From positions 1-55,626 of the forward strand of contig JAJFUI010000100.1 in assembly GCA_021372555.1 (NCBI GenBank): a DNA stretch of 55,626 bases, written 5' to 3'. Both the position numbers and the translations under genes were made by a program. Origin of the DNA: Planctomycetaceae bacterium (GTDB lineage Bacteria > Planctomycetota > Planctomycetia > Pirellulales > Thermoguttaceae). The notes beneath the pieces were generated by a model that was given only the letters and a program-made list of their open reading frames with translations, did no database searches and had not been told where the DNA came from. Numbering within the stretch: position 1 is the stretch's first letter; every line of letters starts with the position of its first letter. Below are positions 34,473 through 43,027 of the stretch, piece by piece.

Positions 34473-35408
34473 ATGGCCAAAGCCCGCGCACTAGATCGTC
34501 GACGAAAGTCAATCCGGAATATCCGCAAGATTACGCGGACGATGGAGCTGATTTCGACCGCTCGCTTCAAGCGGGCGATGGATCGGGCCGTGGCGGCGGC
34601 GGGCTACGCGCGACGGATGACGGCCCTGGCGGGTCACTTGGCGCGGAGCGGCGTGGAAGTATCGCATCCGCTGTTGGACCCGCGGCCGGAGCCGCGTCGG
34701 GCGATTCTGCTGGTGTTGACCGGCAATCGCGGGTTGTGCGCCGGATACAATTCGAGCGTGATGCGGTTGGCCGTCGCCCGATACGAGGAGCTTCGCGACT
34801 TCGTGCCCGAGGTGCCGCTGGAAGTCAGCGGCAAGCGGGGCATTTCGGCGTTCCGGTTCCGCAAAATCAAGGTGGACGAGGCGTTCACGCATTTCGAGGA
34901 TAAACCGAGTTTCGCCGAGGTGGACGTGCTGGCCAGCCGCTATTTGGCCGATTTCACGGCCGGCCGGCTCGACCGGCTGGACATCGCCTACACCCGGTTC
35001 GAGAGCGCCAGCCACCAGCAGGCGGTGTTGGAGACGCTGCTGCCGCTGGGAGGGCTGGAGGGCACGAGGCAGGTCGGTGCCTTGCCTTCCCAGCCTAGTA
35101 CAAGGCAGGTTGACAACCTGCCCCACAACAATGCACCAGCATCCGACTCGCAATACGAGTTCCTTCCGTCGGCCGAAAGCATTCTGGAAGAAGTCGTGCC
35201 GATGAGCTTCAAGGTGCGGCTGTTCAAATGTTTCCTCGATGCAGCGGCCAGTGAGCAGATCGCCCGGATGGTCGCGATGAAGGCGGCGACGGAGAATGCC
35301 GACCAGATGATTTCGCAGCTTTCGATGGCGTACAACCGCGCCCGACAGGGGCAGATTACCGGCGAGTTGCTGGAGGTTGTAGGCGGAGCGGAAGCGTTGA
35401 ATGAATAA
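34473..35408 (+). CDS. atpG: F1Fo ATP synthase subunit gamma, with an inserted palindrome
   Basis: A 311-residue protein. The N-terminal helix KARALDRRRKSIRNIRKITR through MELISTARFKRAM and the C-terminal helix EQIARMVAMKAATENADQMI, SQLSMAYNRARQGQITGEL are canonical. Around residues 195-222 a non-conserved insert (TRQVGALPSQPSTRQVDNLP) is encoded by palindromic repeats at 35055-35122. The insert sits in the surface-exposed variable region between the Rossmann-like domain and the C-terminal helix, so function is likely kept. No clear Shine-Dalgarno precedes ATG 34473. Confidence 0.94.
   Translation: MAKARALDRRRKSIRNIRKITRTMELISTARFKRAMDRAVAAAGYARRMTALAGHLARSGVEVSHPLLDPRPEPRRAILLVLTGNRGLCAGYNSSVMRLAVARYEELRDFVPEVPLEVSGKRGISAFRFRKIKVDEAFTHFEDKPSFAEVDVLASRYLADFTAGRLDRLDIAYTRFESASHQQAVLETLLPLGGLEGTRQVGALPSQPSTRQVDNLPHNNAPASDSQYEFLPSAESILEEVVPMSFKVRLFKCFLDAAASEQIARMVAMKAATENADQMISQLSMAYNRARQGQITGELLEVVGGAEALNE
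35055..35122. repeat. GTTGAC-type dispersed palindrome, copy 3 (inside atpG)
   Basis: GGCAGGTT-GAC-AACCTGCC at 35104-35122 is identical in its 19-nt core to copy 2 at 20648. A degraded relative (GGCACGAGGCAGGTCGGTGCC) precedes it. It is translated in frame within subunit gamma. Confidence 0.85.
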
Positions 35409-35431
35409 TGCAAAATGCAAAATGCAAAATG
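35409..35431. repeat. Left arm of the 23-nt inverted repeat framing the S23 gene
   Basis: Three TGCAAAA heptads ending in TG start one base after the atpG stop (TAA 35406-35408). The exact reverse complement lies at 35866-35888. Confidence 0.9.
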
Positions 35432-35442
35432 AAAAAGGCAAA

Positions 35443-35850
35443 ATGGACGCAGACGGCAGCGAGCGTCCGGTGATGGCGTGCCATACATGCGACGATCTTT
35501 CCGAACGGCTCTTGGGTTTTGCCGTTCGCGTGGGAAAGGTTGTGGATGCTCTGCCCACGACTCGTCTTGGCCGGCACGTAGCCGGCCAGTTAGTGCGATC
35601 GGGAACCTCGGCTGCTCCCAATTATGAGGAGGGGTGCGCGGCGGAGAGTCGAGCCGACTTTGTTCATAAGCTAGCCATCTGCTTGAAGGAGTTGCGAGAA
35701 TCGCGGTTCTGGATCCGGCTAATCGTCGAAAGTAAGTTGGTGTCGAAGGAGAAGATGGCCGATTTGCACGACGAGTGCCACCAACTCTGCAAGATCATCG
35801 GTCAGTCGATCGTTACCGCAAAGAAGAACGCCAAGCCGAAACAAATGTGA
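35443..35850 (+). CDS. Four-helix-bundle protein (S23/IVP family, TIGR02436)
   Basis: About 135 residues with the family core DLSERLLGFAVRVGKVVDAL, TRLGRHVAGQLVRSGTSAAP, NYEEGCAAESRADFVHKLAI and LKELRESRFWIRLI. The family was named from the 23S rRNA intervening sequences of Leptospira and is related to Avd of diversity-generating retroelements; its biochemical role is unclear. ATG 35443 follows AAAAAGG. An upstream ATG at 35401 would translate the flanking repeat, and ATG 35473 is also possible. The gene is framed by a perfect inverted repeat and wedged between atpG and atpD. Confidence 0.85.
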   Translation: MDADGSERPVMACHTCDDLSERLLGFAVRVGKVVDALPTTRLGRHVAGQLVRSGTSAAPNYEEGCAAESRADFVHKLAICLKELRESRFWIRLIVESKLVSKEKMADLHDECHQLCKIIGQSIVTAKKNAKPKQM

Positions 35851-35865
35851 CCGCGACCCGCACGT

Positions 35866-35888
35866 CATTTTGCATTTTGCATTTTGCA
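35866..35888. repeat. Right arm of the 23-nt inverted repeat framing the S23 gene
   Basis: Reverse complement of 35409-35431 (CATTTTG heptads), followed by further degenerate CATTTTGC units to about 35906, just before atpD. Confidence 0.9.
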
Positions 35889-35917
35889 CTTTGCGTTTTG
35901 CATTTTTTATGCCCTAG

Positions 35918-37411
<1,494 letters not shown>

Positions 37412-37480
37412 GTTGGCCGTGGGCAGTCGGCAGTGCTCCGATACCCACTAGCCACTAACCACCGGCCACTGGCCACTACC
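37412..37480. repeat. Low-complexity CCACTRRCCACY-type tandem stretch before atpC
   Basis: CCCACTAGCCACTAACCACC and GGCCACTGGCCACTACC run right up to the atpC ATG; the same kind of sequence precedes atpG. No Shine-Dalgarno is visible within it. Confidence 0.75.
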
Positions 37481-37864
37481 ATGCAATGCATCGTTGTTAC
37501 TCCTGAGCGGACGCTTCTCGACGAAGAGGCGGAGTTTGTCGCGCTGACGCTGTTCGACGGCGAGATCGGCATCGCGCCGGGCCACACGCCATTAATCGGG
37601 CGGCTGGGCTGTGGCGAAATGCGGCTAAAGAACGAAGGGCAGACCGATCGCTACTACGTTGAGGGCGGATTCGTGGAAGTTCTCGACGACGTGGTGACCG
37701 TGTTGACCCAGCATGCGATGGCGGCGTCGGAAATCGACCCGGCGGTTGCGGAGGAGCAGCTTTCGTCGGCTCGGACGCGACGTGTCACGGCCGAGGCGAT
37801 GGCCGCTCGTGATCGTGCGGTGGAACAGGCCCGGGCGCAGTTGCGTATTGCCCGACGTGGGTAA
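37481..37864 (+). CDS. atpC: F1Fo ATP synthase subunit epsilon
   Basis: A 127-residue protein: MQCIVVTPERTLLDEEAEFV, LTLFDGEIGIAPGHTPLIGR, RYYVEGGFVEVLDDVVTVLT form the beta-sandwich, followed by the two C-terminal helices. It couples F1 rotation and inhibits hydrolysis. ATG 37481 is chosen because upstream in-frame codons only translate the tandem repeat. It is the last gene of the atp operon. Confidence 0.93.
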   Translation: MQCIVVTPERTLLDEEAEFVALTLFDGEIGIAPGHTPLIGRLGCGEMRLKNEGQTDRYYVEGGFVEVLDDVVTVLTQHAMAASEIDPAVAEEQLSSARTRRVTAEAMAARDRAVEQARAQLRIARRG

Positions 37865-37891
37865 CAGGGGAACAATAATTCGTTGACATCC

Positions 37892-37919
37892 GTAGGATGA
37901 ACTTTCTAGTTCGTCCTAC
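37892..37919. repeat. Hairpin downstream of atpC
   Basis: GTAGGATGAAC (37892-37902) pairs with GTTCGTCCTAC (37909-37919) around a 6-nt loop with one wobble. There is no T-run, so it may be a REP-like element or a weak operon-end structure. Confidence 0.6.
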
Positions 37920-37949
37920 CTGTATCACCGTTTAGCAAAGGACGCTGCT

Positions 37950-39011
37950 TTGGACTCGACATCCCTCGGCTTTTTGAAGACGCTTTTGGAAACGCCTAGC
38001 CCCTCTGGGTACGAAGGGGACGTGCAGCGGTTTGTCCGCGACTATGCCAAGGATTTTGCCGACGAGGTCCATACCGACGTGCACGGCAACGTGATTGTCG
38101 TGAAGAATCCGGACGCTCCGTTGCGGGTGATGCTGGCGGGCCATTGCGATCAGATCGGCCTGATCGTCCAGCATGTGGACGACGACGGCTTCCTGTACGT
38201 TCAGCAGATTGGCGGCTGGGACCCGCAGGTGCTCATCGGCCAGCGAATGACGGTGTGGACCGACAAGGGGCCGGTGTTTGGGGTTGTCGGGCGTAAGCCG
38301 ATTCACCTGTTGACCGAGGACGAGCGGAAACAGGTGCCGAAGATGAGGGACCTGTGGCTCGACATCGGCGCGGCGAACAAGGAAGAGGCACTGAAGACGG
38401 TGCGAATTGGCGACGCCGTGACCGTCGAGTTGGGCTTCCGTGAATCTCGGAACAACCTGGCCGTCTCGCCGGCGATGGACGACAAGGCGGGGTGCTGGGT
38501 CGTCATCGAGGCGCTTCGCCGGGCTGCTGAGAGCAAGAAGCTCACGTGCGGGCTGTACGCCGTCTCGACGGTGCAGGAAGAGCTGGGACTTCGCGGCGCG
38601 AGAACCAGTGCCTTCGGGATCGATCCGCAGGTTGGGGTGGCGGTCGACGTGACGCACGCGACGGATTGTCCTTCGATTGACAAGAAGGAAGAAGGGGACG
38701 TGCGACTGGGGCGTGGGCCGGTGATTCATCGGGGCCCCAACATGAACCACAAAGTGGTCGAACGATTGATTAAAGCAGCCGACGCGAACAAGATCGCGTA
38801 TCAACTGGCGGCAACCGGCAGGGCAACGGGAACCGATGCCAACGCAATGCAGATCAGTCGGGCGGGCATGGCAACGGGGTTGGTGAGCATTCCGAACCGC
38901 TACATGCACAGCCCCATCGAAATGATCTCGCTCGACGACCTGGATCGTGCGGCCGATCTGCTGGCGCGCTTTGCCGAGAATCTGGACGCCGAGGCGAAAT
39001 TCACGCCGTGA
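37950..39011 (+). CDS. M42-family metallo-aminopeptidase
   Basis: A 353-residue protein with the two-metal peptidase pattern: LLETPSPSGYEGDVQRFVRD, VMLAGHCDQIGLIVQ (metal His, Asp), SPAMDDKAGCWVVIEAL (bridging Asp), TVQEELGLRGARTSA (catalytic Glu pair), GVAVDVTHATD and IPNRYMHSPIEMI. It is related to glutamyl aminopeptidases/endoglucanase M, tetrahedral or TET-like cytosolic peptidases. The start is TTG 37950 with AAGGA upstream. It is separated from atpC by a hairpin and so may be a separate unit. Confidence 0.93.
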   Translation: MDSTSLGFLKTLLETPSPSGYEGDVQRFVRDYAKDFADEVHTDVHGNVIVVKNPDAPLRVMLAGHCDQIGLIVQHVDDDGFLYVQQIGGWDPQVLIGQRMTVWTDKGPVFGVVGRKPIHLLTEDERKQVPKMRDLWLDIGAANKEEALKTVRIGDAVTVELGFRESRNNLAVSPAMDDKAGCWVVIEALRRAAESKKLTCGLYAVSTVQEELGLRGARTSAFGIDPQVGVAVDVTHATDCPSIDKKEEGDVRLGRGPVIHRGPNMNHKVVERLIKAADANKIAYQLAATGRATGTDANAMQISRAGMATGLVSIPNRYMHSPIEMISLDDLDRAADLLARFAENLDAEAKFTP

Positions 39012-39342
39012 TTGGCGGCCGTTGTCCCCGAGCGGCGCAGCCTTAAGGTGCTCCGCCTGAGGCGGAACTGGGAGCTTGTTTTCCCCTGGTGGGAGTCACG
39101 GGCGGGCCGTCATTGATGATTGCCCGCCCGTGGCATATCACGGGCGATCGCATTGACGCATCGCTCGTTGAAAAGATTTCTTTTGCCGAATTCTGCGGCA
39201 CTTTTTCGGTGTTTCCTTGCTTTTTGGCCCACGCCGCGATTCTGTTTGGACGCGTTGGCACGGGGCTTGCGTTAGCCGCTCTCTGCCATGCTGTGTCAGC
39301 CTGTCGGCCGGCCGGCTGTCGCCCGCAACAAAGGAAACTGTC
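39012..39342. other. Intergenic region before the Fe-S cassette
   Basis: 330 bp without a gene. It holds an 11-bp perfect inverted repeat (next entry) and presumably the cassette promoter; no confident -35/-10 pair was found. Confidence 0.55.
39097..39132. repeat. GC-rich hairpin downstream of the M42 gene
   Basis: CACGGGCGGGC (39097-39107) pairs perfectly with GCCCGCCCGTG (39122-39132), with a 14-nt loop. No T-run follows. It could be a terminator for the peptidase gene or a leader structure of the downstream cassette. Confidence 0.65.
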
Positions 39343-40125
39343 ATGATACGTTCCATCTCCATTCTCGGCGGCCAAGGTCGCCGCGGCGCGCCTGACGCGT
39401 TCGAGCGAATCGACTTGCACATGGGCCAAGTGGTGAGTATTGTCGGTCCGACTGGCTCGGGCAAAACGACGCTCATCAACGACATCGAGCTATTCGCTGG
39501 CGGCGACACGCCGAGCGGTCGACACGTACTCATCAACGACGAGCCGGCTCCTGTCGAGTACCGCTACAATCCCGCGAAGAACCCGATCGCGCTGATCACG
39601 CAGCACACGACATTCCTCTCCGATCTTCCGGTCAGGCAATTCTTGCTGACGCACTCGAAGGTCCGGACGGGAGGCAGCGAGTCGCCGCAGATGATGATGG
39701 ACGCCATCGAGTTCGCCAACAAGCTGACTGGCGAACCGATCGACCTGGACAACCGGATGACGGAGCTGTCGGGCGGGCAGACGCGAGCTCTGCTGATCGC
39801 CGACGCGACGGTGATTTGCAGCACGCCGGTGGTGTTGCTCGACGAAGTGGAGAACGCGGGCATTCATCGCACGAAGGCGGTGCAGTTGCTCCGTGAATTC
39901 CGCAAAATCTTTATCTTCGTGACGCACGATCCGCGGATCGCGCTGCTGAGCGATTTCCGGATCGTCATGCAAGGCGGCCGCGTCACACAGGTGCTTTCGA
40001 CCAGCGAGGAAGAGCGCGGTGTTTCGGCGCACGTCAATCGTCTGGACGACGCGCTTTCGGCCTTGCGGGAGAAGCTTCGTATGGGTCATCGTCTCAACGC
40101 TGGCGAATTGCAGGAGGTTGCATGA
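39343..40125 (+). CDS. Stand-alone ABC-type ATPase of a putative metallocluster-assembly cassette
   Basis: A 260-residue single ABC domain: VVSIVGPTGSGKTTLINDIE (Walker A), MTELSGGQTRALLIADATVI (signature), VVLLDEVENAGI (Walker B with catalytic Glu) and FVTHDPRIALLSDF (switch His). There is no transmembrane partner, so transport is unlikely; soluble ABC ATPases of this sort (for example SufC or the MCR-activating A2) work in cofactor assembly. ATG 39343 has an AAAGGAAA box. It overlaps the GTPase start as ATGA, tying it to the three genes downstream. Confidence 0.86.
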   Translation: MIRSISILGGQGRRGAPDAFERIDLHMGQVVSIVGPTGSGKTTLINDIELFAGGDTPSGRHVLINDEPAPVEYRYNPAKNPIALITQHTTFLSDLPVRQFLLTHSKVRTGGSESPQMMMDAIEFANKLTGEPIDLDNRMTELSGGQTRALLIADATVICSTPVVLLDEVENAGIHRTKAVQLLREFRKIFIFVTHDPRIALLSDFRIVMQGGRVTQVLSTSEEERGVSAHVNRLDDALSALREKLRMGHRLNAGELQEVA

Positions 40126-40823
40126 GAGTCGTTATTTGTGCAGGGCCGGCCACCACCGGCAAGACATCAGTGGTGCGTCACACCGCGAAGAAGTTGTTGC
40201 ACGCCGGCCATAAGGTGGCGTTCGTAAAGCTTGACGTTCAGTACGCCGATGAGGACGAGATTCTCGCCGAGGAACTGAAGATTCCGACGCGGAAGGTCTA
40301 TTCGGGCGAACTGTGTCCCGACCATTGCAACGTGATGGTGCTTGGCGATGCCATGCAATGGGCCGAGCAGCATGGGTGCGACGTCCTCATCGTCGAAACG
40401 GCGGGGCTCTGCCTGCGATGCTCGCCGTACGTCGAGGGCGGGCTAGGGATCGTCGTGCTGGAGGCCACCAGCGGCATGAACCTGCCGTTGAAAGTCGGCC
40501 CGATGCTTTCGCTGGCCGACGTGGCCGTTGTGACCAAGATCGACCGCATCTCGCAAGCCGAGCGTGAGGTGTTTCGATCGCGAATTCAGGACGTGGCGCC
40601 GAACGTGCGCGTTCGGGAAGTCAATGCCTTGCACGGCATCGGCATTGATCCGCTGGTGAACGAAGTCTTGGAAACGCCGGAAGTCAACGGTCCCATGTTC
40701 TTGCGAGGCAATCCGCCGGTCGGGACATGTACGATCTGCGTCGGCAAGAAGGAGATCGGCTGGCAATCGCACTTCGGTGTGGTTCGGGCGCTGGAGAACC
40801 AGGTCTTTTACCGGGGCGAATAG
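40122..40823 (+). CDS. HypB/UreG/CobW-like metallochaperone GTPase
   Basis: A 233-residue SIMIBI P-loop protein. VVICAGPATTGKTSVVRHTA is the P-loop, DVLIVETAGLCLRCSP the switch region, and VVTKIDRISQAER the base-specificity motif (TKxD). It adds Cys pairs not found in typical HypB: CPDHC (about 67-71), CLRC (about 96-99) and CTIC near the C-terminus, suggesting a bound metal or cluster. In context with an ABC ATPase, cysteine desulfurase and Fe-S protein it probably delivers or gates a metallocofactor. The client is not visible. Confidence 0.8.
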   Translation: MRVVICAGPATTGKTSVVRHTAKKLLHAGHKVAFVKLDVQYADEDEILAEELKIPTRKVYSGELCPDHCNVMVLGDAMQWAEQHGCDVLIVETAGLCLRCSPYVEGGLGIVVLEATSGMNLPLKVGPMLSLADVAVVTKIDRISQAEREVFRSRIQDVAPNVRVREVNALHGIGIDPLVNEVLETPEVNGPMFLRGNPPVGTCTICVGKKEIGWQSHFGVVRALENQVFYRGE

Positions 40824-40893
40824 GACGCCGGGCGTCCGACACGCTTCGCACGGAAGCAGTTCTGCAGCCGGAGCGTGAGGAGCACGATTTGAC

Positions 40894-42090
40894 ATGACCG
40901 CGCGCATTTACCTAGACAACGCTGCAACGACACCGCCGGACCCGCGAGTGATCGAGGCCGCCCAGCCGTTTCTGACGCGGGTATGGGGCAATCCGTCCAG
41001 CCTGCATCAGGAGGGGCGAGAGGCACGGGAGGCAGTCGATGTGGCGAGGCGCCAGGTCGCCGAGTTGATTGGCGCCCGGCGTGAGGAGATCGTCTTCACG
41101 GGCAGCGGCACCGAGGCAGACAACATGGCGATCCAGGGCGTTGCCTTGGCGGCGGGAGACCGCCCGTGCCATGTTGTTGTCAGCGCGATCGAGCACCCGG
41201 CGGTGTTGGAGTGCTGCCGAGCCTTGGAGCAACGAGGCGTTGCGGTCGAGTTGCTGCCTGTGAATGCTGAGGGAATCGTGGATCCGGCCGACCTGGAGCG
41301 ATCGCTGCGGCCGGAGACGCGGTTGGTGTCGGTGATGGCGGCCAACAACGTGTTGGGTACGCTTCAGCCGGTGGCGGAGTTGGCCGGCATTGCGCGACGG
41401 CGTGGCGTTCTGTTTCACACAGACGCGGTGCAGGCCGCCGGCAAGACTCCGATCAACGTTCAATCGCAGCAGATTGACTTGCTTTCGCTTTCCGCGCACA
41501 AGCTGCACGGGCCGAAGGGCATTGGAGCGTTGTATGTGCGGGACGGCGTCAAGCTGCCGCCGCTGGTGCCTGGCGGCGGGCAGGAAGGCGGGCGGCGTTC
41601 CGGCACGGAGAATGTGGCGGCGATTGTCGCGTTCGGCCGCGCGGCGGAGATCGCGCGACTGGAGATGGCCAGCGAGGCCGCTCGGCTGGTTCGCATTCGC
41701 GACTTCATCATTGATTCATTATCGCAGGCCATCGACAACAGCTACCTGATCGGGCATCGCTTCCGGCGGCTGCCGGGCCACATCTGCCTCGGCTTCGAGG
41801 GGATGGAAGGCGAGGCGATCAAGCTGCTGCTGGCGTTGGATGAGGCGGGCGTGGCCGTATCCAGCGGCAGCGCGTGCAGCAGCAATCATGCCGGGCAGCC
41901 GTCGCATGTGTTGCAGGCGATCGGCTTCAATCCGATCAAGGCCCGGGGCTCGTTGCGAATCACGCTGGGCCGATTCAACACGATGGCCGAGGCCGAGCGT
42001 TTGATGGAGGTGCTGCCGCCGATCGTGCGTTCGCTGCGCCCGATGCACGGCATGATGCGACACGATAAGAGGACGAGCGCGGCCGTCTAG
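40894..42090 (+). CDS. Cysteine desulfurase (NifS/IscS type)
   Basis: A 398-residue fold-type I PLP enzyme: IYLDNAATTPPDPRVIEA, EIVFTGSGTEADNMAIQG, VSAIEHPAVLE, the PLP Lys in SLSAHKLHGPKGIGALY and the catalytic Cys in AVSSGSACSSNHAGQPSHVL. It supplies persulfide sulfur, most likely for Fe-S assembly by this cassette. It starts 70 bp after the GTPase with AGGAG upstream. No IscU, SufU or IscR gene accompanies it. Confidence 0.95.
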   Translation: MTARIYLDNAATTPPDPRVIEAAQPFLTRVWGNPSSLHQEGREAREAVDVARRQVAELIGARREEIVFTGSGTEADNMAIQGVALAAGDRPCHVVVSAIEHPAVLECCRALEQRGVAVELLPVNAEGIVDPADLERSLRPETRLVSVMAANNVLGTLQPVAELAGIARRRGVLFHTDAVQAAGKTPINVQSQQIDLLSLSAHKLHGPKGIGALYVRDGVKLPPLVPGGGQEGGRRSGTENVAAIVAFGRAAEIARLEMASEAARLVRIRDFIIDSLSQAIDNSYLIGHRFRRLPGHICLGFEGMEGEAIKLLLALDEAGVAVSSGSACSSNHAGQPSHVLQAIGFNPIKARGSLRITLGRFNTMAEAERLMEVLPPIVRSLRPMHGMMRHDKRTSAAV

Positions 42091-42247
42091 GCGATGGCTC
42101 GCGAGTAGCTTCGCTCACCGACGGCGCTGGTGCACGGCATGAAGCGGAGAGGCCGCCGCCGCACTGGCCGTGAGACAGACAACGCGGCGTCAATGACGCT
42201 GGCTTTTTGAAATCACCCAATTCACAATAGTAAGGAACGTCAATTCC

Positions 42248-42973
42248 ATGGTTACGAGCAACGTTGAACTACCGGGTCTCAATTGTGGTTTGTGCGGCTT
42301 CCGCACGTGTGAGGAGTTTCGCAGCCAACTGGCGTCATCGCCAGAGTCGGTCCGGCGGTGCATTCACCTTTCGGAGAACCGGATTCAGCAGGATGCGCCC
42401 GCGGCTCAGCCAACCCTGGCAGTTCAGGCGGAGTCGTGTTCGACTGGCTGCGGCAGTTGCAGCGGCGGCCAGACGATTGCGCGGCCGCAGATGAAGGGAC
42501 AGCTTCCGTGGAAGGACAGCCTGGGGCGTGACTTCGATTTCTATCTCGAACATTTTCCCGAAGAACCCGGCCCCCGGGAAATCATTATTCCGCACAATCC
42601 GATCATCACGAGGGAGTTGGACGTGCAGGTGGGCGACATCTTGATCGGCCGCCCATTGGGCATGTCGTGCGGCTGTCCGATCACGCACTGCGGCGTGGCC
42701 ACGCAGGTCGACATGCGGACCGGTGTGATCGTCTGGTGCGTCACTGGACCGCTGGGCCCCCGGGCGAAAGGCTTCAAGGACCTTGGCTACTACATTGCCG
42801 AGGGTTACGAGGGGCTGGTGAAGAACACACGCAGCGAGCTACGAGTCGGCATGCGGTACTATTTCCAACCGCACATGTGCATGTTGCAGTGGCGTCACAG
42901 CGGGCTGTTGAACTACCTGAATCGCACCGGCGACCAGTGGCAGGTGCGGTTGGAAGGCCTGTGGATTGGATAG
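42248..42973 (+). CDS. Cys-rich Fe-S protein with an N-terminal 4Fe-4S (Fes) motif
   Basis: A 241-residue protein. LPGLNCGLCGFRTCEEF plus a later Cys (RRC) is the 4Fe-4S pattern seen in the CODH/acetyl-CoA synthase corrinoid protein and RnfB. A second cluster ESCSTGCGSCSGGQ follows, and the C-terminal domain has further cysteines (GMSCGCPITHCGVATQ, HMCMLQW). The C-terminal half (REIIIPHNPIITRELDVQVG) is conserved-looking but not recognised. It may be the electron donor or scaffold of the cassette. The start ATG 42248 has AAGGAA upstream. Confidence 0.8.
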   Translation: MVTSNVELPGLNCGLCGFRTCEEFRSQLASSPESVRRCIHLSENRIQQDAPAAQPTLAVQAESCSTGCGSCSGGQTIARPQMKGQLPWKDSLGRDFDFYLEHFPEEPGPREIIIPHNPIITRELDVQVGDILIGRPLGMSCGCPITHCGVATQVDMRTGVIVWCVTGPLGPRAKGFKDLGYYIAEGYEGLVKNTRSELRVGMRYYFQPHMCMLQWRHSGLLNYLNRTGDQWQVRLEGLWIG

Positions 42974-43027
42974 CAAACGCCGCTGACGGCGTCGGCGCCG
43001 CCATGCGTCAAGCAGCCATGGTCGGAA

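Noticed and set aside
34473..35408. atpG as a pseudogene because of the inserted repeat
   Set aside because: The insert is in frame and lies in a variable region; both conserved terminal helices are intact.
35401..35906. Possible diversity-generating retroelement because of the Avd-like S23 protein
   Set aside because: No reverse transcriptase, no template/variable repeat pair and no C-type-lectin target nearby.
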